A DNA stretch of 24,372 nt from an uncultured Pedobacter sp. GTDB lineage: Bacteria; Bacteroidota; Bacteroidia; Sphingobacteriales; Sphingobacteriaceae. The stretch is from assembly GCA_946478755.1 (NCBI GenBank), contig CAMLDJ010000055.1, forward strand, positions 1 to 24,372, written 5' to 3'. Numbering within the stretch: the first letter of the stretch is position 1; each line of letters starts with the position of its first letter. The translations under genes and the position numbers were made by a program. Shown here in pieces: positions 8,525-15,465 of this stretch. The notes beneath the pieces were generated by a model. It saw only the letters and a list, made by a program, of their open reading frames with translations, did no database searches and was not told the origin of the DNA.

Positions 8525-8986
8525 ATGAAGATCGCACTCTTTCCGGGCTCCTTTGACCCCATCACCATTGCCCATGTAGATATCCTGAAACGTGCCCTGC
8601 CTTTGTTTGACAAGATCGTAGTCGGGATAGGATTAAACAGTTCCAAACAGAACTTTTTATCAGCAGAGAAACGTGAAGAAATTGTAAAAACGGTATTTGG
8701 CGATACGCCGGGTGTTGCGGTGGAGCTATATGAAGGCCTTACGGTCGACTTTTGCAGAAAGATCAATGCAACCTATATGGTTAGGGGCATCCGCTCTGTT
8801 GGAGATTTTGAGTACGAAAGATCCATCGCCCAGATCAACCAGATGATGATGCCTGAAATGGAAACCATTTTTATTTTAAGCAGACCCGAATATTCAGCGA
8901 TCAGCTCCACCATTGTCCGCGATATTCTGCGCAATAATGGCGACGTAAGCAAGTTTTTGCCAGAACAAGCCATCTCCCATTTATAA
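8525..8986 (+). CDS. coaD: Pantetheine-phosphate adenylyltransferase (CoA biosynthesis)
   Basis: This 153-residue enzyme transfers AMP from ATP to 4'-phosphopantetheine, the penultimate step of coenzyme A synthesis. It shows the nucleotidyltransferase start ALFPGSFDPIT, the (T/H)xGH-type motif at residues 14-17, the internal MVRGIRSVGDFEYE stretch and the ISSTIVRDIL signature near the C-terminus. The motif reads T14-I-A-H17, with Ala where most CoaD proteins have Gly; everything else is canonical. It is the last gene of the DUF3822-rsmD-coaD operon. Its 3' end overlaps the convergent Nudix gene by 6 bp. Confidence 0.95.
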   Translation: MKIALFPGSFDPITIAHVDILKRALPLFDKIVVGIGLNSSKQNFLSAEKREEIVKTVFGDTPGVAVELYEGLTVDFCRKINATYMVRGIRSVGDFEYERSIAQINQMMMPEMETIFILSRPEYSAISSTIVRDILRNNGDVSKFLPEQAISHL

Positions 8987-9604
8987 AACGCGTTCCGCGC
9001 GCAGACCACCAGCCTGCAGAACATCCATGATGGATGGGTAGGTATTGGCAATGACAGGCCCGAGTTGGGTGCCATTCAGCCAGCAGGCTTTGGTTATCCC
9101 TTCCTCTTTTTGAGGAACAAGCTTAGGTTCTCCCTTAACCGTCATGCTGTACCAGTTGGTTTTCTTTAATACGATATCAGTACCTAAAGTATATACATGA
9201 TAGGTTTTGCATAACTTCTCTTTATTGTCGCTGATCTTTACTCCACATTCTTCCTCCACTTCCCGTAAGGCTGCCTCTTTCATTTTCTCGCCTTTTTCTA
9301 CCTTGCCTTTAGGAAGGTCCCATTTCTTATTTCTGAAGATAAACAGATAATTATCTTTGGCACTGGCTACCAGTCCACCCGCAGCTTTAATGATCAAACA
9401 GCTTTTTTTAATGCTTTTAAACACGGCTTTAGGGTTTTGATCCAGCAGCAGGTAAGATTTACCAGAAAGTCCCGAAATCTGCTTATAAAACGAAGGAAAG
9501 TCGAAGTCCGCTGCAGTCAGCCGCGATACCTCCACATCAAGCTCCGAAGCATCGTCCGTTATATACAAAGTATTATTGTTAATATAGATCCTGTAAGTTT
9601 TCAT
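8981..9604 (-). CDS. Nudix hydrolase
   Basis: This 207-residue protein has a ~70-residue N-terminal region (MKTYRIYINNNTLYITDD) not typical of minimal Nudix proteins, then a Nudix domain. The Nudix box spans residues 100-122 and fits Gx5Ex7REUxEExGU exactly: G100, E106, R114, E115, E118, E119 and G121. It is preceded by KKWDLPKG, also characteristic. The family cleaves nucleoside diphosphates linked to another group; the substrate cannot be read from the sequence. In many Bacteroidota a gene of this kind lies beside pyrE (recollection, not checked); here a sigma factor gene stands between them. It converges on coaD with a 6-bp overlap. Confidence 0.9.
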   Translation of the reverse strand: MKTYRIYINNNTLYITDDASELDVEVSRLTAADFDFPSFYKQISGLSGKSYLLLDQNPKAVFKSIKKSCLIIKAAGGLVASAKDNYLFIFRNKKWDLPKGKVEKGEKMKEAALREVEEECGVKISDNKEKLCKTYHVYTLGTDIVLKKTNWYSMTVKGEPKLVPQKEEGITKACWLNGTQLGPVIANTYPSIMDVLQAGGLRAERVL

Positions 9605-9735
9605 AAGAAATGCTGATGGGTTAAAGGTTATCCATAGCTGCTTTGATACCTATCCCACAGATGAAAACCAAGCCCTAAAAGTACAGAATTACCGTAAAAA
9701 AACAACTCCGCCAGCTGCATTTTTTAATTAAATAC

Positions 9736-10602
9736 TTAAGCTTGCAGATATTCCTGCATCATTTTTATTCCCTTCAGCTCACGCAATCTGAAGAGTGCTT
9801 TCTGCTTTGCCCGGCGTATGGTTTCCGAGCTCAGCCCAAGTACATCACTGATATCATCATTTTGCAGGGGTCTGTTTCCGCCCATTCCGTAGGCAAGACA
9901 AAGGATACGTTGCTCGCGTGGTGTGAGCGTCTTCATCATCAGCCCGATATTGATCCTGAGTGCTTCCTGTTCCAAAGCTTCATCAGGCAGCCGGCACATC
10001 GGGTCATCCATTGTACTCATTACCGGCATTCCTTCTGAATCTTCAACCGGTACATCCAGCGAGAAGGTACTGCTTGAGTTTGACAGATAATCAAGCGCCA
10101 GTTCATAAGGGACATCCATAAATTTTGCCAGTTCCCACAAGGTGGGACGCCGATGTAAACGTTGTTCCAGCAAATCCTCTGACCTCAGTAAATCTATGAC
10201 CCCTTTTACCTGATTCATTGGCAGTCGTATCATTCTTTTATTCAGCCCCATGCTATGTAAGATCGCCTGCCTGATCCACCAAACGGCATAAGAGATAAAT
10301 TTGAAACCCTTGCTTTCGTCAAAGCGTTCTGCCGCTTTAACCAGGCCAATATTCCCTTCTGAGATCAGATCAGCCAAAGGCATATCCGGCAATTCATATT
10401 TTTTAGCAACGGAAACCACAAAACGTAAGTTACAATTAACCAGCTTTTGAAGTGCAGCCTGGTCTCCCAAACGCACCTTTTTCGCAAGTGCGGTCTCTTC
10501 TTCCACATTTAACAAAGGGTATCTGGAAATGTCCTGCAGGTAACGATCAAGGGAATCCGCATTGCGATTGGTTATGGATTTTTCTAGCTTAATCTCTTTC
10601 AT
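9736..10602 (-). CDS. RpoD/SigA-type RNA polymerase sigma factor (divergent second copy)
   Basis: This 288-residue sigma-70 factor has region 1.2 (SLDRYLQDISRYPLL, ~17-31), region 2 (LRFVVSVAKKYELPDMPLADLI, then GFKFISYAVWWIRQAIL, ~59-115), region 3 and region 4 (LTPREQRILCLAYGM, ~226-240; HTH ~245-275). Length and layout match the short Bacteroidetes primary sigma factor. Yet the stretches most conserved in RpoD have changed: after WWIRQ it reads AILHSMGLNKRMIRLPMN rather than the usual SILQALAEQSRIVRLPLN, and the 4.2 helix is LSSETIRRAKQKALFRLR rather than LTRERVRQIKEKAIRRLR. It is therefore probably a group 2 paralogue with altered -35/-33 recognition, not the housekeeping factor. No anti-sigma gene is adjacent. 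The 392-bp gap upstream has no clear TAnnTTTG box on its strand. Confidence 0.88.
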   Translation of the reverse strand: MKEIKLEKSITNRNADSLDRYLQDISRYPLLNVEEETALAKKVRLGDQAALQKLVNCNLRFVVSVAKKYELPDMPLADLISEGNIGLVKAAERFDESKGFKFISYAVWWIRQAILHSMGLNKRMIRLPMNQVKGVIDLLRSEDLLEQRLHRRPTLWELAKFMDVPYELALDYLSNSSSTFSLDVPVEDSEGMPVMSTMDDPMCRLPDEALEQEALRINIGLMMKTLTPREQRILCLAYGMGGNRPLQNDDISDVLGLSSETIRRAKQKALFRLRELKGIKMMQEYLQA

Positions 10603-10994
10603 AATAGGTCTGTATCTTCAGACGCTAAAGTTCCGCAGACAGATCTGAAAAGCCTAACACTGTAAAGATTATGGTTAGTTCCACTAAAAAAGAATGTAAA
10701 AACAAAATAAAATTTTATATCCATACAGATAACACCCGCTCAACCAAATTTCATAACGAAATCAGCAGCAAGAAGGGAAGACAATCGCGTGCCTGGCAGT
10801 CCATAAATTCTTTATAACGCTGAGTATCAACCAACCGCAAAAAACGACTTTTACTGCAAAGTTTAATTCACGATATTTGCCTCCATAGGTAATAATTAGT
10901 TTAACGAGCTTTTCTGGATTTTATGCCTTCGCTATGCACACCTATTTGGGTGCCTCGCCTGGCGCAAATGTAAAGAATTGCGTAATTTTGGAGC
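10603..10994. other. Intergenic region between divergent sigma factor and pyrE
   Basis: This is 392 bp of A/T-rich sequence without a convincing gene. It must carry the promoters of both flanking genes. On the plus strand the only clear signal is the TAATTTTG box right before pyrE. A 48-codon plus-strand frame (10671-10817, start ATG, basic product rich in Lys/Arg/Ser) is open but has no recognisable family or ribosome-binding site and may be chance. No hairpin terminator or RNA gene was recognised. Confidence 0.5.
10983..10990 (+). promoter_or_regulatory. Bacteroidetes -7 box (TAATTTTG) for pyrE
   Basis: This exact TAnnTTTG match ends 4 bases before the pyrE ATG at 10995. The nearest TTTG upstream (10945-10948) is too far away to serve as a -33 element. 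If the box is used, the mRNA would start at or very near the start codon. Confidence 0.45.
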
Positions 10995-11654
10995 ATGTAT
11001 AATAAAAGTGATATTGAATTAAAGGTAGCTGAATTTTTATTACAGATAAAGGCAATAAAGTTACAACCTAACAATCCCTTTACATGGGCTTCCGGTTGGA
11101 AATCTCCTATTTATTGTGACAACAGGATCACCCTCTCCCACCCTTCAGTGAGAACTTACATCAGGCAAAAATTGTCTCAACTGATACAGGAAGAGTTTGG
11201 ATCTGTAGACCTGATTGCCGGAGTAGCAACTGCGGGTATTCCTCAGGGTGCATTGGTAGCACAGGAACTTGGATTGCCGTTTGCTTATGTGAGATCGAAA
11301 GCAAAGGAGCATGGAACAGGCAGCCTAATAGAAGGCGAAATCATTGAGGGGCAGCGTGTAGTCGTGATAGAAGATCTGATCTCGACAGGAAAAAGCAGCT
11401 TACAGGCTGTTGATGCTTTGAGAAACGCAGGATTATCTGTTGCGGGATTGGTAGCCATATTTACCTATGGCTTTGATCAGGCAGATGAGAATTTTGCAGC
11501 AGCGAAATGCCGTTATGCAACACTGTCTAACTACAATACTTTGATAAAATATGCTGCAGAGCATAGTTTTATTGCCCAAAAAGATGTAGATCTTTTAACA
11601 AAATGGCGCGCAAATCCAGCCGGCTGGGCTAACGAATTAGAAAAACTAAGCTAA
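10995..11654 (+). CDS. pyrE: Orotate phosphoribosyltransferase
   Basis: This 219-residue protein carries the OPRTase N-terminal signature FTWASGWKSPIYCDNR (residues ~29-44), the flexible-loop region YVRSKAKEHGTGS (~98-110) and the PRPP-binding motif VVVIEDLISTGKSS (122-135). It joins orotate to PRPP to give orotidine 5'-phosphate in de novo pyrimidine synthesis. The length is normal. It is followed after 5 bp by a SRPBCC protein gene with which it shares a terminator at 12061, so the two are probably one transcript. The start is fixed by the conserved N-terminus. Confidence 0.95.
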   Translation: MYNKSDIELKVAEFLLQIKAIKLQPNNPFTWASGWKSPIYCDNRITLSHPSVRTYIRQKLSQLIQEEFGSVDLIAGVATAGIPQGALVAQELGLPFAYVRSKAKEHGTGSLIEGEIIEGQRVVVIEDLISTGKSSLQAVDALRNAGLSVAGLVAIFTYGFDQADENFAAAKCRYATLSNYNTLIKYAAEHSFIAQKDVDLLTKWRANPAGWANELEKLS

Positions 11655-11659
11655 TCATA

Positions 11660-12058
11660 ATGACAGTTATTGAAAGTACTACTGAAGTAAATTTTCCGGT
11701 AGAAAAAGTATATGCGTTTTTGGCTGATATGAATAATCATCAGCAATTGATGCCAGAAAATATCTATAACTGGTCTTCCACTGAAGATGAAGCTAGCTTT
11801 ACCATTCAAAACATGGCAAAGCTGGCCATAAGAATATCAAATCGTATAGAAAACCAGGAGCTTACTGCTGTGCCGACAGAAAAGGCTCCTTTTGATGTTG
11901 AATTGAAATGGACATTGCAGGCTAATGGCAAAGGCGGTACCATTGCTTCACATATTATTTCGGCAGATCTGAACATGATGATGAAAATGCTTGCCACCGC
12001 ACCGCTGCAAAAACTGGCAGATCATCAAACTTCGCGGTTAGCAGAAGTATTAAGATAA
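11660..12058 (+). CDS. SRPBCC (START-like) family protein
   Basis: This 132-residue soluble protein has the start TVIESTTEVNFPVEKVYAFLADMNNHQQLMP, typical of the SRPBCC/Bet v 1 fold (first strand then the VYAFLAD helix), and ends in a long helix (MMMKMLATAPLQKLADHQTSRLAEVL). The fold makes a deep hydrophobic pocket that binds lipids or other apolar ligands. No catalytic residues can be assigned. It sits 5 bp after pyrE, a pairing I recall as recurrent in Bacteroidota, but no pyrimidine role is known to me. Its stop is followed within a few bases by a strong terminator. Confidence 0.85.
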   Translation: MTVIESTTEVNFPVEKVYAFLADMNNHQQLMPENIYNWSSTEDEASFTIQNMAKLAIRISNRIENQELTAVPTEKAPFDVELKWTLQANGKGGTIASHIISADLNMMMKMLATAPLQKLADHQTSRLAEVLR

Positions 12059-12060
12059 CC

Positions 12061-12087
12061 AACCGCCACCTTATCGGTGGCGGTTTT
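12061..12087 (+). terminator. Rho-independent terminator after pyrE-SRPBCC
   Basis: A perfect stem has arms AACCGCCACC (12061-12070) and GGTGGCGGTT (12076-12085) around the 5-base loop TTATC. A short T run follows and partly overlaps the stem base. Confidence 0.9.
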
Positions 12088-12277
12088 ATTCCTATGCATC
12101 CTTTAAGCGATTCGGCTGTTATGCTTGCATCCAAAGCCAGGATCTTAACCTCCCTTGAACCGAGCTATTTACAGGTTTCATGTCCGTAATTCTTTCAGTG
12201 GACGGAGCATCGTAGCGAAGCAACACAGATTTGATGAATACTGTTTGCACAGTTTAGGTACAAACAACAGCATAATT

Positions 12278-12423
12278 ACATGAAAAATCCAGGGAAAGTA
12301 CTGAATAAATCTACCCTTGGAATACTATTGAAATACCCTTGCATTACCCTAACGGTATTCCAAGGGTATCCCAACGGTATCTGAAGGGTATTTCAATCCT
12401 GTTGTTTTCATGTACTTTCCCTG
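12278..12423. repeat. Structured inverted array: eight 11-bp units (4+4) framed by a 12-bp inverted repeat
   Basis: On the plus strand four consecutive 11-mers run from 12351: AACGGTATTCC, AAGGGTATCCC, AACGGTATCTG, AAGGGTATTTC (to 12394), consensus AASGGTATYYB. Immediately left, 12308-12351 holds four units of the same kind on the minus strand: TAGGGTAATGC, AAGGGTATTTC, AATAGTATTCC, AAGGGTAGATT (read 5' to 3' leftward). Two perfect 14-bp inverted pairs arise: 12312-12325 with 12355-12368, and 12327-12340 with 12384-12397. They interleave, so they cannot both form in one simple hairpin. Outside lie CAGGGAAAGTAC (12290-12301) and its exact inverse (12412-12423), and ACATGAAAA (12278-12286) with its inverse (12405-12413). 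I cannot assign it to a named family; it may be a dispersed element, a structured RNA or a protein-binding array. Confidence 0.8.
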
Positions 12424-12574
12424 TAATTTAACAGGACTTTGGACAGACCTTGGTCGCTGAGGGATTTTGAACCTAAGCGAAATTTTACCAGAAAGAGACA
12501 TTATTTCATGTAAGTTGGTTATTTATCGGTAAATTGGTCATCTTCAAGGAAAGAATGCAGACAGAATTTCCGTT

Positions 12575-12607
12575 TTTGTTTTAAAAAACAAGGCGGCATA
12601 TACTTTG
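12575..12607 (+). promoter_or_regulatory. Candidate clpB promoter
   Basis: A TTTG at 12575-12578 (possible -33) is separated by 20 bp from TATACTTTG at 12599-12607, a near match to the -7 box TAnnTTTG with one extra base. The ATG of clpB is at 12621, so the leader would be under 15 bases. No heat-shock-specific operator such as CIRCE was seen. Confidence 0.4.
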
Positions 12608-12620
12608 TTAAACAATCGGT

Positions 12621-15215
12621 ATGAACTTCAACAACTTTACGATAAAAGCACAGGAAGCGATTCAACAGGCTTCTGAGATAGCACAAGGCAATCAGCAACA
12701 AGCTATTGAAACGGCACACATTTTAAAAGGTCTGCTTACTGTTGATGAAAATGTAGTTTCTTACGTTTTAAAGAAGCTGAACGTAAATTTAAATGTTTTA
12801 AATCAGCAACTGGATGCACAGATAGAGAAATTCCCTAAGGTTACAGGCAGTAGTCCCTATTTGACTTCGGGAAGTAACACCGCTTTGCAGAAAGCCCAAT
12901 CCTATCTGAAAGAATTCAAGGATGAGTTTGTTTCTGTTGAACATGTATTGCTGGGCCTGCTTTCTGTAAACGACAATACGGCTAAATTTCTAAAAGACCA
13001 GGGCGTAACGGAGAAAGACCTCAAAAAAGCAATTACTGCCTTGCGGGGCGACCAGCATGTAACCGGACAAAATGCGGAGGCCACTTATAACGCCTTGAAT
13101 AAATATGCACGTAACTTAAATGAATATGCCGAATCCGGCAAACTGGATCCGGTTATTGGCCGTGACGAAGAAATCAGGAGGGTAATCCAGATCTTATCGA
13201 GAAGAACAAAAAACAATCCGATCCTGATCGGTGAGCCCGGAGTTGGTAAAACTGCTATTGCGGAAGGAATCGCTTTCAGGATCATGAATGGTGACGTACC
13301 TACAAATTTGAAAACAAAAACCGTTTATTCGCTCGATATGGGTGCACTGATTGCAGGTGCAAAATATAAAGGTGAATTTGAAGAGCGCCTGAAGGCGGTG
13401 GTCAAAGAGGTAACACAAAGCGATGGCGATATCATTTTATTTATTGATGAAATCCATACGCTCGTTGGTGCCGGTGGCGGCGAAGGTGCGATGGATGCGG
13501 CAAACATCTTGAAACCCGCCCTTGCCCGCGGTGAACTGCGTGCTATTGGTGCGACTACACTGGATGAATACCAGAAACACCTGGAAAAGGATAAAGCACT
13601 GGAACGCCGTTTCCAGAAGGTGATGGTAGATGAACCTGACACACAAGATGCAATTTCCATTTTGCGGGGCCTAAAAGAACGATATGAAACACACCATAAG
13701 GTGAGGATTAAAGATGAGGCCATTATCGCTGCAGTAGAAATGTCACAGCGTTATATTGCAGACAGGTTTTTACCCGACAAAGCGATCGATCTGATGGATG
13801 AAGCCGCCTCGAAACTGCGCCTGGAAATGGATAGCTTACCGGAGAAAGTTGATGAACTGAATCGTAAGATCATGCAGATGGAGATTGAACGCGAAGCCAT
13901 TAAGCGGGAGAACGACACTAAAAAAGTAAAATCTTTAGGGGAAGAAATCGCTAATATGTCGGCCGAAAGAGATGAGCTGAAAGCGAAATGGCAAGGCGAG
14001 AAAGACCTGGTAGACAATATCAACAACGAACTGGAACAGATTGAAAACTACAAACTGGAAGCCGATCAGGCCGAACGTGCGGGTGACTACGGAAAAGTTG
14101 CAGAAATACGCTATGGCAAGATTAAAGAGGCACAGGATAAAGTTGAACAGCTGAAAACAGCACTGGAAAGTCAGCAAACTGAAGGCCGCATGCTCAAAGA
14201 AGAGGTTACTGCCGATGATATTGCCGGCGTGGTAGGCAGGTGGACCGGCATACCTGTAACCAAGCTGATTTCAAGTGAACGGGAAAAACTGCTGAACCTG
14301 GAAACTGAACTGCATAAGCGCGTGGCGGGACAACATGAGGCCATTGAAGCCATATCAGACGCCATACGCCGTTCGCGTGCGGGCCTACAGGATAAACGCA
14401 AGCCCATCGGATCTTTCATCTTCCTGGGTACAACCGGTGTGGGTAAAACTGAACTGGCAAAAGCACTGGCGGAGTTCCTGTTCAATGATGAAAATGCCAT
14501 GACCAGGATTGATATGAGTGAATATCAGGAACGACATGCCGTTTCGCGGTTGATTGGTGCGCCCCCGGGATATGTGGGCTATGATGAAGGCGGACAGCTG
14601 ACGGAGGCCGTACGCCGGAAACCTTATTCGGTGATCTTACTGGATGAGATTGAAAAAGCCCATCCGGATGTATTTAATATCCTGCTGCAAGTGCTGGATG
14701 ATGGAAGACTTACCGACAACAAAGGCCGCGTGGTCAATTTTAAAAACACGATCATCATCATGACTTCCAATATCGGCTCACACTTAATTCAGGACAACTT
14801 CAAAACCCTTGACGAGGAAAACCGCGATGAGGTGATTGCGAAAACCAAAAATGAGCTCTTTGAACTGTTAAAGCAAACCATAAGACCAGAATTCTTAAAC
14901 AGGATTGATGAACTCATCATGTTTACGCCCCTTGACCGTAAGGAGTTGAGAGCTATTGTAAACCTTCAGTTTAAACATGTACAGGATACACTTGCCGAAA
15001 TGGGAATCGAAATGGAAGCCTCCCAGGATGCTTTGGACTGGCTGGCAGAATTGGGCTATGACCCCCAGTTTGGTGCCAGACCATTGAAACGTGTCATTCA
15101 GAAACGCATCTTAAATGAACTTTCTAAAGAAATATTAGCTGGACAGGTAGACAAAGACAGTAAGATCAAGCTGGATATGTTCGACCACAAGTTTGTATTT
15201 TTAAACAACAAATAA
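12621..15215 (+). CDS. clpB: ATP-dependent chaperone ClpB
   Basis: This 864-residue protein is full length for ClpB. The N domain ([17 protein letters not shown]..., ~1-150) contains two Clp-N repeats. NBD1 has Walker A GEPGVGKT at 204-211 and Walker [16 protein letters not shown]. The middle coiled-coil domain (about 400-525, rich in Glu/Lys/Leu) separates ClpB from the protease-partner ClpA/ClpC. NBD2 has Walker A GTTGVGKT at 603-610, [16 protein letters not shown] and [10 protein letters not shown] near the end. ClpB works with DnaK to pull apart protein aggregates after heat or other stress. It stands alone, with a gene-free region upstream and a strong terminator downstream. The last 18 bases, including the stop, are repeated just after the gene. 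Confidence 0.97.
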   Translation: MNFNNFTIKAQEAIQQASEIAQGNQQQAIETAHILKGLLTVDENVVSYVLKKLNVNLNVLNQQLDAQIEKFPKVTGSSPYLTSGSNTALQKAQSYLKEFKDEFVSVEHVLLGLLSVNDNTAKFLKDQGVTEKDLKKAITALRGDQHVTGQNAEATYNALNKYARNLNEYAESGKLDPVIGRDEEIRRVIQILSRRTKNNPILIGEPGVGKTAIAEGIAFRIMNGDVPTNLKTKTVYSLDMGALIAGAKYKGEFEERLKAVVKEVTQSDGDIILFIDEIHTLVGAGGGEGAMDAANILKPALARGELRAIGATTLDEYQKHLEKDKALERRFQKVMVDEPDTQDAISILRGLKERYETHHKVRIKDEAIIAAVEMSQRYIADRFLPDKAIDLMDEAASKLRLEMDSLPEKVDELNRKIMQMEIEREAIKRENDTKKVKSLGEEIANMSAERDELKAKWQGEKDLVDNINNELEQIENYKLEADQAERAGDYGKVAEIRYGKIKEAQDKVEQLKTALESQQTEGRMLKEEVTADDIAGVVGRWTGIPVTKLISSEREKLLNLETELHKRVAGQHEAIEAISDAIRRSRAGLQDKRKPIGSFIFLGTTGVGKTELAKALAEFLFNDENAMTRIDMSEYQERHAVSRLIGAPPGYVGYDEGGQLTEAVRRKPYSVILLDEIEKAHPDVFNILLQVLDDGRLTDNKGRVVNFKNTIIIMTSNIGSHLIQDNFKTLDEENRDEVIAKTKNELFELLKQTIRPEFLNRIDELIMFTPLDRKELRAIVNLQFKHVQDTLAEMGIEMEASQDALDWLAELGYDPQFGARPLKRVIQKRILNELSKEILAGQVDKDSKIKLDMFDHKFVFLNNK

Positions 15216-15237
15216 TGTGTTTTTAAACAACAAATAA
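15198..15237 (+). repeat. Tandem duplication of the clpB 3' end
   Basis: The 18-base sequence TTTTTAAACAACAAATAA occurs at 15198-15215, where its last three bases are the clpB stop codon, and again at 15220-15237, with a 22-bp period. It looks like a recent slippage duplication that kept the reading frame intact because it begins after, or copies, the stop. Confidence 0.85.
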
Positions 15238-15254
15238 ACACAGGTAATTTTCAG

Positions 15255-15300
15255 GCCGTAGGTGTGCTAAATAAGATTTAGCCGACCTGCGGCTTTTTTT
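15255..15300 (+). terminator. Rho-independent terminator after clpB
   Basis: The outer stem pairs GCCGTAGGT (15255-15263) with ACCTGCGGC (15285-15293) with one G-U pair. The inner stem pairs GCTAAAT with ATTTAGC. Seven T residues follow at 15294-15300. Confidence 0.9.
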
Positions 15301-15465
15301 ATGGCACGAAGTGGTACTTGTCAACCGGGGGCACCAAAGCTTTATCCTTTCCAGTAGGACAACCTATTTTGTTTAAGCTTTTGTCATTTTTTATAAATAA
15401 AACAACTCAGGCAGAACAATTTTTCCGCTTCGTTGTTTTAAAAATACTAAAGATCCCTAAATTAT

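Larger units (their letters stand above)
12059..12620. other. 562-bp gene-free region upstream of clpB
   Basis: This is the longest stretch without a coding gene in the window. It contains, in order, the pyrE-operon terminator, about 190 bp without recognised signals (12088-12277), the structured repeat at 12278-12423, a further ~150 bp and a candidate clpB promoter. On the minus strand an ATG at 12410 opens a 20-codon frame through the repeat, too short to call a gene. I found no tRNA, transposase remnant or attachment site. Confidence 0.7.

Noticed and set aside
12351..12410. Minus-strand 20-codon peptide from the ATG at 12410 reading through the repeat
   Set aside because: Very short, repeat-derived and without a start signal; more likely an accident of the repeat.
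12308..12423. CRISPR array
   Set aside because: The units are 11 bp, abut without spacers and occur in both orientations; no cas genes are near.
13325..13723. 132-codon minus-strand frame inside clpB
   Set aside because: It is antisense to the conserved NBD1 of ClpB and its Ser/Ala-rich product has no domain features; a shadow of the real gene.
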